Positions 23,458 to 31,617 of a DNA stretch of 37,714 bases are shown here, piece by piece (within the stretch, counting starts at the first letter, position 1; every line of letters begins with the position of its first letter). The notes under the pieces are model-generated. The model searched no databases, was not told the origin of the DNA, and saw only the letters and a program-made list of their open reading frames with translations. Position numbers and translations under genes: made by a program. Origin of the DNA: CAYJXK01 sp964374115 (GTDB lineage: Bacteria > Patescibacteriota > Patescibacteriia > Magasanikbacterales > UBA922); the NCBI GenBank assembly GCA_964374115.1, contig CAYJXK010000005.1, positions 1 through 37,714 of the forward strand, given 5' to 3'.

Positions 23458-24514
23458 AATGAATGAATGGTTTTTTTCCTTTTTTGCCAACATTATTTTT
23501 TACCACATCGCTTGAGTATTGCGCGAGACCGAACCCAATCGTCTTTCCTTTCTTATTTTCTATTTTTATCACATCTCCTTTTACAAATTTGCCTTTCATG
23601 GCCACAATTCCGATCGGGAGCAAACTCCGCGCCTGTGTTTCATCTCGGAGCGCGTCTTTCGCGCATTCATTGATGACCACGATCCCCTTTTCTCTTCCTT
23701 CAGCGCTTGCAATCCATTTTTTGATGCTCGATATTTTTCTCCGGGGGAGAAATGTCGTGCCAAGCGCTTCTCCGTTTACTACTCGGGTGATACTATTTGG
23801 AGTTTTTCCATTGAAAATATGGGTGGTAATGCCAAGCGAGCTCATTTTTTCTGCGATACGACATTTGGTGCGCATACCTCCGCGCCCGAAGCGCGATGTT
23901 TCCTCGCCAAGATATTCATGCCACGACGAGTCGCCGGGTGTGCATTTTTCGAGAACGCGTGAACGTTTTCCATCTTCTCCCTTTATCATTACCCCATCAA
24001 CCGATGTGAGTAAAAGAAGCGTATCGACATTGTGCATGGTGGCAACGAGCCCTGCCAGCTCATCATTATCGGTAAACATAAGCTCATCAATCGATATCAC
24101 ATCATTTTCGTTCAAGATAGGAATAATATCACGACGAACCAATGCTTCAATACAATGTTTCATGTTTAGATAATGTTGTCGATCTCGAAAATCTTCTTTC
24201 GTTACGAGTACCTGCGCGCAGGTGATACCATGCGACCCAAACAATTGAACATATGTTTGCATGAGGAGTACTTGTCCGATCGAAGAAAGAACCTGGCGCT
24301 CTGTCACATCGTCCGGTGCAGACGAAAATTGGAAGACTCCTCGGCCTGCCCCGACTGCGCCAGAGGATATCAGTATGACGCGCCATCCCTTTTGCTGGAT
24401 AGCCGCAATTTGTTTGACCAAATTTTTGCATTGAGCATGATCTAAAAGTCCACTCGAATGCGAGAGGACATTGGTGCCAACTTTGATGACGATAGTAGAA
24501 GATTTCTTGGTCAT
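23429..24514 (-). CDS. proB: glutamate 5-kinase with PUA domain
   Basis: ProB phosphorylates glutamate at the gamma-carboxyl with ATP, the committed and usually proline-inhibited step. The 361-residue chain has the amino-acid kinase domain (IVIKVGTNVLS, LISSGAVGAGRG, PILNENDVISIDELMFTDNDELAGLVA, GRGGMRTK). A C-terminal PUA domain (about 275-350) contains LLPIGIVAMKGKFVKGDVIKI, as in E. coli ProB. The lysine-rich tail is slightly longer than usual. The ATG directly follows the stop codon of the preceding DciA-like gene with no spacer, so ribosomes probably reinitiate. Confidence 0.95.
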   Translation of the reverse strand: MTKKSSTIVIKVGTNVLSHSSGLLDHAQCKNLVKQIAAIQQKGWRVILISSGAVGAGRGVFQFSSAPDDVTERQVLSSIGQVLLMQTYVQLFGSHGITCAQVLVTKEDFRDRQHYLNMKHCIEALVRRDIIPILNENDVISIDELMFTDNDELAGLVATMHNVDTLLLLTSVDGVMIKGEDGKRSRVLEKCTPGDSSWHEYLGEETSRFGRGGMRTKCRIAEKMSSLGITTHIFNGKTPNSITRVVNGEALGTTFLPRRKISSIKKWIASAEGREKGIVVINECAKDALRDETQARSLLPIGIVAMKGKFVKGDVIKIENKKGKTIGFGLAQYSSDVVKNNVGKKGKKPFIHYDQLYLGTA

Positions 24515-24811
24515 CTAAATCAGATATCGAATTCGATCTACTTCTTGTTTCCCAAACTTTTCATTCAATTGTCTGACGATCTCATTTTGCCGTAATCGAA
24601 TTTCTTGTGCCACTACTGAACTGGTGCAGGAAACCGTGAGTGTGCGATTTTTGAGAAAAAGTGGATTGATATGAATCGCAAGCTCTTGAAACATTTCTTC
24701 AAACACACCCTTTGCAAGCTCCACCACTTGAGTGGCCTCAACTTGACGCTTGAGCGGCGTGTTCGATGACATTCTTTTACTCAATGCGTCTCCAAGGGGA
24801 ATAAACGGCAT
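24515..24811 (-). CDS. DUF721/DciA-like protein (possible replicative helicase loader)
   Basis: The 98-residue product has the DUF721 pattern: an N-terminal helix, then PLFLKNRTLTVSCTSSVVAQEI, a strand-turn followed by helix RLRQNEIVRQLNEKFG, and a final basic strand EVDRIRYLI. In DUF721 proteins known as DciA, this KH-like fold helps load the DnaB helicase. The typical long unstructured tail of many DciA proteins is missing, so the loader role is inferred from the family only. The ATG at 24811, two bases after the methyltransferase stop, is preferred to a TTG at 24817. proB follows without a gap. Confidence 0.75.
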   Translation of the reverse strand: MPFIPLGDALSKRMSSNTPLKRQVEATQVVELAKGVFEEMFQELAIHINPLFLKNRTLTVSCTSSVVAQEIRLRQNEIVRQLNEKFGKQEVDRIRYLI

Positions 24812-24813
24812 AT

Positions 24814-25332
24814 TCAATTCAGATAAACATACGCTTTTTTATCTTCTTTCACATACTCCCAATCCGGAAAGCGATACCCATATGATACCACACGACTTCC
24901 TGGTTTCATCTCTCTCACAACTTTCTCCTTCAGCATTCCCATTTTAGGGGGAATAAAGAAAACAGTCAATATATCAACTTCGGAAAGATCAACCTGCCAA
25001 AGGTTTTTTCTATAAATACGGACATTCTGAATCTGTCTCATTTTCATTGTTGCCATACTCCACCAATATAAAAGTGGATTGATTTCTATGCCAATGCATC
25101 GGATTCCAGGGATACGTGCCGCTCGAAAGAGAACACGGCCATCTCCGGAGCCCAAATCCATAAGGATCTGCCCTTCTCTCGGCGCCGCAAGACGAATGAC
25201 TCTCTCGACCGTTTGTGTGCTCATAGGGACGAATGGCGCGGCAGAGTACATCGCGTAGACAGTGTAGAGAATAAAGATGCCAGTGAAGAGCATCAAGGTG
25301 AAGAGGGCGAGGATGAAGAGAAAAATAATCAT
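24814..25332 (-). CDS. membrane-anchored class I SAM methyltransferase (FAM173-like architecture)
   Basis: The 172-residue protein starts with a long hydrophobic helix (about residues 2-28), followed by SAAPFVPMS and a Rossmann methyltransferase domain. Motif I is MDLGSGDGRVLF, and the acidic strand-2 end is IGIEINP. A helix, a PxVP-like segment and a compact methyltransferase also define the FAM173 group, which in mitochondria includes the lysine methyltransferase of ATP synthase subunit c. Similarity in layout is visible; the substrate is not. The ATG at 25332 is preferred; a GTG at 25341 would add three residues. An 8-nt repeat abuts the start and crosses the end of the helicase gene upstream. 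Confidence 0.8.
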   Translation of the reverse strand: MIIFLFILALFTLMLFTGIFILYTVYAMYSAAPFVPMSTQTVERVIRLAAPREGQILMDLGSGDGRVLFRAARIPGIRCIGIEINPLLYWWSMATMKMRQIQNVRIYRKNLWQVDLSEVDILTVFFIPPKMGMLKEKVVREMKPGSRVVSYGYRFPDWEYVKEDKKAYVYLN

Positions 25333-25364
25333 ATTGCTCACTGGTCAACCGACTACGTCCGAAA
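25333..25364 (-). repeat. 8-nt periodic degenerate repeat at the helicase-methyltransferase junction
   Basis: On the minus strand four units of eight bases, TTTCGGAC and GTAGTCGG followed after one unit by TGAGCAAT, begin within the last codons of the helicase gene and end at the methyltransferase ATG. The first two units parallel TTTAGGAC and GTATGGGT at 19685-19700. The helicase stop codon TAG is supplied by the GACGTAG word itself. Confidence 0.5.
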
Positions 25365-28280
25365 CTCCGTTATCTGACAAAAATCGCAGCGGCCGCACGC
25401 TTCTGCTCTCGTGATAGAGGAAAAATCTGTTGTATGAATGGTTTCGATCGTTTTTCGTATTTTTTCTTGCAAACCACACAGTTCTTCATCGGTTCCGAGA
25501 AATGACGCCTGCGTATTGTTGTCCAAATAATAATAGGTGAGTTTACTGGGTGGGCCAATTGCCTTGTACTTCGGGAGCTGTGTGATAGCGAGCTGATACA
25601 GAAGCAATTGATCTTTGTCGTCTCCCTTGACATCTTCTTTGCTTTGTCCTGTTTTGTAATCAATGATATGCAATGTTTCCGTGTCGAGGCGATCCACACG
25701 ATCAATTCGTCCGGTCACTGTATCGTCTCCTATTCTGATTCTGAAACCTCCTTCGATCAACACAGGAACAGTCCAACGTTCTTCTTGGGCGGTATAAAAT
25801 GTTTCAAGCATTTTTTTGCCTTTTTTGTAATATGCCTCGCGCTGTCGTTTATCATGATACCAATCTGAAATCCATGATGTGTCATATATCATCAAGAATT
25901 CGTCAAGAGATGGCACACGAATGTTTGACTTTACCGCATCATCCAATGGGAGACCGAAGAGAGAATGTTGTTTCAAACTATTAATCTCTTGGATGCGTTG
26001 ATAAAATTTTTGCAATGTAGAATGGATAGACGAGCCAAAACTAAATTGGGGCGATCCTTTCATGGGTACATTCAGGAGATAAACCATTTTGTATTGATAC
26101 GGACAAACAAGAAAGCTTCGAATTTGTGAGAAAGAAAATGTTTTTGGAATAGCATATATGTGAGGAGAAGGCACTCTGGATGTTTTTTTCGCAACCTTTC
26201 TTTCAGCCGAAGGGAGAACTGCCATTTTTTCAATTCCGATTTCTTGAATGAACCGACTTATTTTCTTTTTTTGTGGAGAACCATAATAATCAGCGCTGGT
26301 AAGAGAGAGCCCTTCTTTGGCGCGTGTCATCGCGACATAAAAGAGGCGTCGTTCTTCTTGATAATGATAATCCCCTTCGGGAAGTTCATCTTTCACGAGC
26401 GCAAGAGGAAATTCTATTCCTTCCCCACGCCGACGAGTAGGGAATCGTTGCTCGACACAATTCACGACAAAAACAAATCGAAATTCAAGACCTTTGGCCG
26501 CATGAACTGTCATCATATTGACCGAATCTTCTGTATCAGATGGTTGATACAGTTTTCCATCATCTCCGGAGGCGAGCAGTTGGTCGTAATACTCGACAAA
26601 AGAGGCAACATGCGCTCCCGGTGTTGTTTCTTGATATTTTTCGAGCAATTCAAAAAATTGTTCCAGATATCGCACAGAACGAACGGCTCGGGTGTCTCTT
26701 TCATCAATTTTTTTCATCAGATAGTCCAGGTATCCGCTCTCCTCTAAAAAAGCCAAAATGACTGCGGTTGGTTTCTCTTCACGAGCTCTTCGCATTCCTT
26801 CTTCAATGAGCGTTCGCACACGTTCGCATACCTTCATGCCATCCTCGGTCATACGAAATTCGCGTCCACGTTGTAATGCCTCGTAATAGGAGATGGATTT
26901 TTTCTTGGCTTCTGAAGTAAATTTCTGCATGTCGTCATCACGAAATCCATATGAAGGAAGTCGGAGCAGCCGATAGATGCAAGGAGATTCATGATAGTTG
27001 TCAATGACTTTGAAAAAGCTAAAACAATCAATAACGATGGATTGACGATGAAGCCCGCCCGATGTCAGGAATTCATATGGGATCCCGTGCGCTTCAAGCG
27101 CTTGGAAAAATGGCTCCGCGTGATTGTTGGCTCGGACCAAAATTGCGATGTCATCGCATGCGATGGCTTTTTTTTCTTTGAGATTGATGATGGCCTCAAC
27201 GACCGTTTTCACCTCGTCTTCGAGAGTTGATGTATGTATATGCACGAGATGTGGTTCTTGATCCTTTGCGCTTGTCGTCATTGATAATAATTTTTTATCA
27301 ATTCCAAGTTTGGGTTCTAATCGGTCGGGGTTATTTTCTTGGAGCAACCGATATGCCGCGTCAAGGATGTTCTGGTGTGAACGATAATTCTCTGTCAAAA
27401 CGATTGCCCGCGCGTCCTTGAAATCTGTTTTGAAATGTAAAATATTTGACACACTGGCGCCGCGAAACGCGTAAATACTCTGGTCATCGTCTCCAACCAC
27501 CGTGAGATGTCCTTTTTGGCTCAACAATTTGATCAGCTCATATTGCGCGTAATTTACATCCTGAAATTCGTCAACGAGAATGAATCGGAATCGTTCATGC
27601 ATTTTTTTTAAAATGTGCGGCCGCTCGCGAAATAATTTCACGGTATAAAAAATAAGATCGCCAAAATCAATTGATTCATTGTCAAGAAGAAGTTGGTTAT
27701 ATATATGATAGGCCTCTGCGATTTCTTTGAGATTGTCTTTTGTTTTGATTTCCCCAACGGCATCACTGTTCAGATGTAATGCTTCGACATATTGGAGATA
27801 GTCTTTTGCGGACACAAGCTCATCTTTACATTTTCCAAAATGTTTGATGAGCTCATGAATGAATCGATTTGGATTCCCGAGGGGACGATAATAATCGAGC
27901 GCAAAATCATAGATATGAGAGCGTATGAGGAGCCATGCGTCGGTCGGGGTCACAATGTTGAAACGATTCGGAAGACCAACATCCAATCCGTATGTTTCAA
28001 GCACACGCTGACAAAAGCCATGAAAAGTGGAAATTTGAAGATCCACGTATGGGATATTGATCATGGCATCAACTCGGGTCTGCATCTCAAGCGCTGCTTT
28101 TTCTGTAAATGTCACCGCGAGAATCTGCTCTGGCGTTGCCAATTTTTCCCGTACGAGATGTGCGATTTTGTGGGTGATCACGCGTGTTTTTCCTGTGCCA
28201 GCGCCGGCAACAATAAGCAAAGGACCATCCGTATATTCGACGGCCTCTTTTTGGGCTTTGTTGAGTGCGCCATCTGCCAT
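25353..28280 (-). CDS. UvrD/PcrA-type helicase fused to an Fe-S PD-(D/E)XK nuclease
   Basis: This 975-residue protein is a superfamily 1A helicase joined to a RecB/Cas4-like nuclease, likely acting in double-strand break resection or repair. Helicase motifs are complete: Walker A GAGTGKT (26-32), FILVDEFQDVNYAQ, GDDDQSIYAFRG, VNMMTVHAAKGLEFRFVFV and YVAMTRAKEGL. The nuclease domain (about 710-975) has GRID with D860, and IDYKTG with D874 and K876, followed by QLLLYQ. C726, C962, C965 and C968 fit the one-plus-three cysteine pattern of 4Fe-4S nucleases such as AddB and Cas4, although the last spacing (C-x2-C) is tight. The ATG at 28280, four bases after the amidotransferase stop, is preferred to one at 28310. 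Confidence 0.95.
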   Translation of the reverse strand: MADGALNKAQKEAVEYTDGPLLIVAGAGTGKTRVITHKIAHLVREKLATPEQILAVTFTEKAALEMQTRVDAMINIPYVDLQISTFHGFCQRVLETYGLDVGLPNRFNIVTPTDAWLLIRSHIYDFALDYYRPLGNPNRFIHELIKHFGKCKDELVSAKDYLQYVEALHLNSDAVGEIKTKDNLKEIAEAYHIYNQLLLDNESIDFGDLIFYTVKLFRERPHILKKMHERFRFILVDEFQDVNYAQYELIKLLSQKGHLTVVGDDDQSIYAFRGASVSNILHFKTDFKDARAIVLTENYRSHQNILDAAYRLLQENNPDRLEPKLGIDKKLLSMTTSAKDQEPHLVHIHTSTLEDEVKTVVEAIINLKEKKAIACDDIAILVRANNHAEPFFQALEAHGIPYEFLTSGGLHRQSIVIDCFSFFKVIDNYHESPCIYRLLRLPSYGFRDDDMQKFTSEAKKKSISYYEALQRGREFRMTEDGMKVCERVRTLIEEGMRRAREEKPTAVILAFLEESGYLDYLMKKIDERDTRAVRSVRYLEQFFELLEKYQETTPGAHVASFVEYYDQLLASGDDGKLYQPSDTEDSVNMMTVHAAKGLEFRFVFVVNCVEQRFPTRRRGEGIEFPLALVKDELPEGDYHYQEERRLFYVAMTRAKEGLSLTSADYYGSPQKKKISRFIQEIGIEKMAVLPSAERKVAKKTSRVPSPHIYAIPKTFSFSQIRSFLVCPYQYKMVYLLNVPMKGSPQFSFGSSIHSTLQKFYQRIQEINSLKQHSLFGLPLDDAVKSNIRVPSLDEFLMIYDTSWISDWYHDKRQREAYYKKGKKMLETFYTAQEERWTVPVLIEGGFRIRIGDDTVTGRIDRVDRLDTETLHIIDYKTGQSKEDVKGDDKDQLLLYQLAITQLPKYKAIGPPSKLTYYYLDNNTQASFLGTDEELCGLQEKIRKTIETIHTTDFSSITRAEACGRCDFCQITEFRT

Positions 28281-28284
28281 ATAC

Positions 28285-29037
28285 TCAACCCAAAAGAATT
28301 CTATCAACAAATGTTCCGACTAACGCATTTGCGAGAGATGTATCTTCAATAGAAGCAATTAGTTTGTCTACCTCATCCGGGTGAAAATATCCTCTATCTT
28401 TATACCGCTTGAGACGAGCGATCATATCTCTCTGATCAATCTCTGGATGGAATTGAAAGGCATAAAATGGCTTTCCCTCGAGTCGAAACGCGTGAAATGG
28501 ACACAGAGCAGAGTACGCGAGAGGGACGGCGCCAGGTGGGAGCGTCTTAACCCGTTTTTTGTGTCCTGAGACCGCGATAAATGGAGATGATGTATCGGCA
28601 AAGAGCACATCTTTTTTCGCGATGTCGGTCAAGAAGATAGGGTATGTCCCCACCTCCAAATTTTTTTTATCCACAATGACCTCTCCACCCAAAACTTGTG
28701 CTCCAATTTGAAACCCCATACAGGACGCAAATGTAGGGATAGTATGTTTTGCCGCATATTGGATTATTCGTTTGAGATCTGTAATATACGGATATTCCGC
28801 TGGATCAAGAAACACTATATCATCAGGATCATCACTCGACCCACCAATAAAAAACGCGTCATACGCGTCCAAAATTTCCGGTTCAAAATGAGGAGCGTCA
28901 AAAACATTTTGCACGGTAAATTGTGACGGTTCAAGCTTGGAGAATCGCACAAATTCCGAGAATTCATCATCGCGCGTTTCTTGGTCTTTCCGAATTTGGA
29001 CATAAAAAATTTTGAGATCGCTTTTCTTTTTTGGCAT
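28285..29037 (-). CDS. class I glutamine amidotransferase domain protein (GMP synthase-like)
   Basis: The 250-residue protein is a stand-alone triad glutamine amidotransferase. The nucleophile is C106 in FASCMGFQ, and H197 and E199 in QFHPE complete the triad, so it should be active on a glutamine-type substrate. The FIGGSSDDP segment near 65 is the usual oxyanion-side loop of GuaA-like amidotransferases. There is no synthetase domain, so it is not GuaA itself. Related stand-alone proteins include gamma-glutamyl peptide hydrolases such as PuuD and uncharacterised GMP-synthase-like enzymes. A partner ligase, as in MurT/GatD, is not encoded next to it. The N-terminus MPKKKSDLK is basic. The substrate cannot be assigned. 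Confidence 0.87.
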   Translation of the reverse strand: MPKKKSDLKIFYVQIRKDQETRDDEFSEFVRFSKLEPSQFTVQNVFDAPHFEPEILDAYDAFFIGGSSDDPDDIVFLDPAEYPYITDLKRIIQYAAKHTIPTFASCMGFQIGAQVLGGEVIVDKKNLEVGTYPIFLTDIAKKDVLFADTSSPFIAVSGHKKRVKTLPPGAVPLAYSALCPFHAFRLEGKPFYAFQFHPEIDQRDMIARLKRYKDRGYFHPDEVDKLIASIEDTSLANALVGTFVDRILLG

Positions 29038-29063
29038 AGGGAGGTGGAGAACAATATAAAAAA

Positions 29064-31049
29064 TTATTGAAGCTGATTTTCCGCGATAGCTCGATCACTC
29101 TCCTCGACGATTCCCTTCACATTTGTAAGATATTTTTGTTTTTCAGATTCTGAGATTCGCGTGAAGGCATGAAACAGCGCGTACGCATCTGTATCGCTAT
29201 TCCCTTTCACAATAACATCATTGTTCACAAAATCAATGTCACCAAGACATTTTGATAGAGCGAAATTCGGGTGATCATCGCTGAAAAGACTTGTCCCAAT
29301 GAAGGAAGAGGGAGTCTTGTCTGTTGTCTTCGCTATCGCATGCAAAATGGTAGGGGCGATGTCAATATGGCTTCCAACGCGGTTCAGCTCTTTGCCTTGC
29401 ATGCCAGGGAAGAAAATAAAAAATGGGATTTCATTATACCGATAAAAATTTTCTACAGTCGGTTCAGGAAAATTGTAGTATCGATGATCAGCAGTTACAA
29501 CCACAATCGTGTTACGGTCAAGCCCGTATTCTTTCAGTTTTATAAAGAGTTCATTGAGCGTATCATCAATCGGGCGCAAAAACCCAAGATACATACGCAT
29601 TCCGTATTCATCAAGCTCAGAATTTTTGAGTGTTTCCTCGTCGAGAGCGCCATCATACGGTGTGATCACGAGATTATGCTCATCTTTTTGCCTCTTTATT
29701 TCTGCCGCATTGTGTGGAGCATGGGACGTATACCCAATGACGTAGCTTAACATCGGCGTACTTGATTCTCTCATTCGAGAGAGGGCATAATCGATCACAA
29801 TAGTATCCTGAGTCTTCGCGCCAAACGGAGGAATAAAAAACGACTCATCAAATCCCCATGCAGGGCCTAATATATCTCGGCTCCAGAATCGTATATCATT
29901 CGCATGAAAGAGTTCGCTCGTATACCCATAATCATTCCCAAGAATACGGGGAAGACAACGAAAAGCATTTTCTGCCCCTTTGTCACTTATGGGATTTTTC
30001 GCATCCGCATACTGGCTACAGAGAATCGAAAATTCCGCGTTGATCGTATGGCAACTATTGGCAAAAAATTTTTTCGTGCTCAGAGACTCTGATCGATATG
30101 TTTTAAAATACGGCATGGGATTCGGTGTATTCGCGAACGCCCACGCGTCCACTGATTCTAATTGATAGATGAGAATATTCGGTTTTTCCGGGAGACTCGG
30201 AAGAGAAGGGGTTGGTTTTTCTGAATCAGTCTTGAGATTAGCCTGATACATGTGTGCCAAATCCAATGGATGGATCGTTTCCTCTACCACATTCTCTTTG
30301 CGGTTCTCCGCATCTTCTGCGTATACCGTAATATCATCAATGATGGGTTGTATGGTTTGCCGATAGGCAATTTCGTACGTGTGTCCGACCACTCCTTTTG
30401 ACGCCGCGTACGCGCTGGTATTCCACCAGGCGGCGCTAGGGTTTTTAAGAAAAAAATACATGCCCACCAATCCAATAACGTGCATAAGCAAAAATCCAAT
30501 CGCCTTTGCGGCCATTCTCTGTTTTACATATGAAGGCGAGACGACAATATTTTGAAAAATTATCTCATGATTCTTTTTGCGCGCGTGTATCCACAGTAAA
30601 AAAATTGTTATCGCAACATATGCGCCTGTCGCGACATAGAGAAATGGCGGAACAAGAAACGTAAAATCCCACAGTTGATTCATCGATATCGCCGCGGGCG
30701 CCATTTCTCCAAAACTCGGATTCATGAATGTTCGATACACTTTGAAATGGCCAAAGTTGATAAGTCCGTATATTAAAAAAAGAGCAAACACCAAAACCGA
30801 TATTCCTCGAAAGATACGCGAAGTAAAAAGAGAAAAGAGAAAAAGAAAACTGATGAGAAATGTAAGTGTGAAGAGAATCGACGTCCACGTGAACCGAATG
30901 TGGAGCTCTCTATAATAGAAGAAATAATATCCTAAACCTATAAGAAGAAAAAAAGCTGTACGGAAAACAAAATGCACTTTTTTGGAGTGAATGAACATGT
31001 GAAAAAAATCCATATTGATTCGAATGAACTCCGCGATAAGATTTGTCAT
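29064..31049 (-). CDS. LtaS-family membrane sulfatase/phosphoglycerol transferase
   Basis: LtaS-type proteins cleave phosphatidylglycerol or a related lipid and transfer the phospho-headgroup to a growing polymer or glycan outside the membrane. The 661-residue protein has five N-terminal transmembrane helices (near 27-45, 54-74, 82-101, 130-153 and 183-201), a linker helix, and an extracellular alkaline-phosphatase-fold domain. The metal-binding Glu is E299 in YQLESVDAW, the likely catalytic Thr is T335 in CHTINAEF, and TADHRYYN carries metal-binding Asp/His. A clear SD sequence (GAGGGAG) precedes the ATG. Phosphoethanolamine transferases have a related fold, so the product is uncertain. The gene follows atpC by 36 nt and may share its transcript. 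Confidence 0.88.
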   Translation of the reverse strand: MTNLIAEFIRINMDFFHMFIHSKKVHFVFRTAFFLLIGLGYYFFYYRELHIRFTWTSILFTLTFLISFLFLFSLFTSRIFRGISVLVFALFLIYGLINFGHFKVYRTFMNPSFGEMAPAAISMNQLWDFTFLVPPFLYVATGAYVAITIFLLWIHARKKNHEIIFQNIVVSPSYVKQRMAAKAIGFLLMHVIGLVGMYFFLKNPSAAWWNTSAYAASKGVVGHTYEIAYRQTIQPIIDDITVYAEDAENRKENVVEETIHPLDLAHMYQANLKTDSEKPTPSLPSLPEKPNILIYQLESVDAWAFANTPNPMPYFKTYRSESLSTKKFFANSCHTINAEFSILCSQYADAKNPISDKGAENAFRCLPRILGNDYGYTSELFHANDIRFWSRDILGPAWGFDESFFIPPFGAKTQDTIVIDYALSRMRESSTPMLSYVIGYTSHAPHNAAEIKRQKDEHNLVITPYDGALDEETLKNSELDEYGMRMYLGFLRPIDDTLNELFIKLKEYGLDRNTIVVVTADHRYYNFPEPTVENFYRYNEIPFFIFFPGMQGKELNRVGSHIDIAPTILHAIAKTTDKTPSSFIGTSLFSDDHPNFALSKCLGDIDFVNNDVIVKGNSDTDAYALFHAFTRISESEKQKYLTNVKGIVEESDRAIAENQLQ

Positions 31050-31085
31050 AAGGTCTCCCTCTCATGCGAGATGGTCAATATTCAT

Positions 31086-31541
31086 TTATTCTTCAAGCGT
31101 ATCTTCTGAAGAACGGGAAGGAAGAAAAGGCCGGATTTTTCGATATTTTCTGCCCACATGAAGCCGTGCAACCTCCTTTTCAATCTTGGCTTGAATCCGA
31201 GCAAATGCAACATTATCCGCAAACTGTTTTTGTTGCAATAATTCTTCCGCTCTCTTTTTAGCTCTGTTGGCTCGCTCGATGTCAATCTGTTCTGCTCTTT
31301 CCGCAGTATCGGCGAGAATAAATATTTCATTATTCGGGCGAACCTCAAGAATACCCCGAGAGACCGCAAGTGGCGTGTCTGTGCCATCCCTTCGAATAAC
31401 CAGCTCTCCGGCCTGGAGTACAGAGACAAGTGGGATGTGGTGTGACAACACCGTAATTTGTCCGGTCGTCGTTGGGATAGTTACCTGTTCAATCGTTTCA
31501 TCATATGCAACACCATTGGGAGTCACGACGGTCAGTTTCAT
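31086..31541 (-). CDS. atpC: ATP synthase F1 subunit epsilon
   Basis: The epsilon subunit is the rotor-stalk protein that couples and inhibits F1. The 151-residue product begins with the beta-sandwich domain (MKLTVVTPNGVAYDETIEQVTIPTTTGQITVLSHHIPLVSVL, the typical opening) and continues into the C-terminal helical domain rich in Glu/Arg/Ala. A basic, proline-containing tail of about 20 residues extends past the usual end. The gene closes the atp operon and is followed by the LtaS-like gene. No SD sequence precedes the ATG. The 76-nt gap from atpD contains an imperfect hairpin. Confidence 0.95.
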   Translation of the reverse strand: MKLTVVTPNGVAYDETIEQVTIPTTTGQITVLSHHIPLVSVLQAGELVIRRDGTDTPLAVSRGILEVRPNNEIFILADTAERAEQIDIERANRAKKRAEELLQQKQFADNVAFARIQAKIEKEVARLHVGRKYRKIRPFLPSRSSEDTLEE

Positions 31542-31563
31542 AAAATAGTATGAATAATTTCTA

Positions 31564-31588
31564 GCGCGTTTCCGTGATGGAATGGCGC
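31564..31588 (-). other. imperfect hairpin in the atpD-atpC gap
   Basis: GCGC and TTCC on one side (31564-31573) pair with GGAA and GCGC on the other (31579-31588), with two mismatches and a five-base loop. It lies between the atpD stop and the atpC start. There is no T-run. It could modulate expression within the operon, but chance is possible. Confidence 0.3.
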
Positions 31589-31617
31589 GAGAGGAAAAAA
31601 CTCACTATGCGAACTCT

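Noticed and set aside
13024..24514. Recoding of TGA as glycine (as in Gracilibacteria/SR1)
   Set aside because: TGA ends lysS, mreD, mrdA, proS and proC at the family-expected C-terminus, often overlapping the next ATG. No in-frame TGA is needed inside any recognised gene.
26160..26747. A 195-codon plus-strand frame, and other long frames within the helicase gene
   Set aside because: Antisense to helicase motifs. Translations are Phe/Cys-rich and without family patterns.
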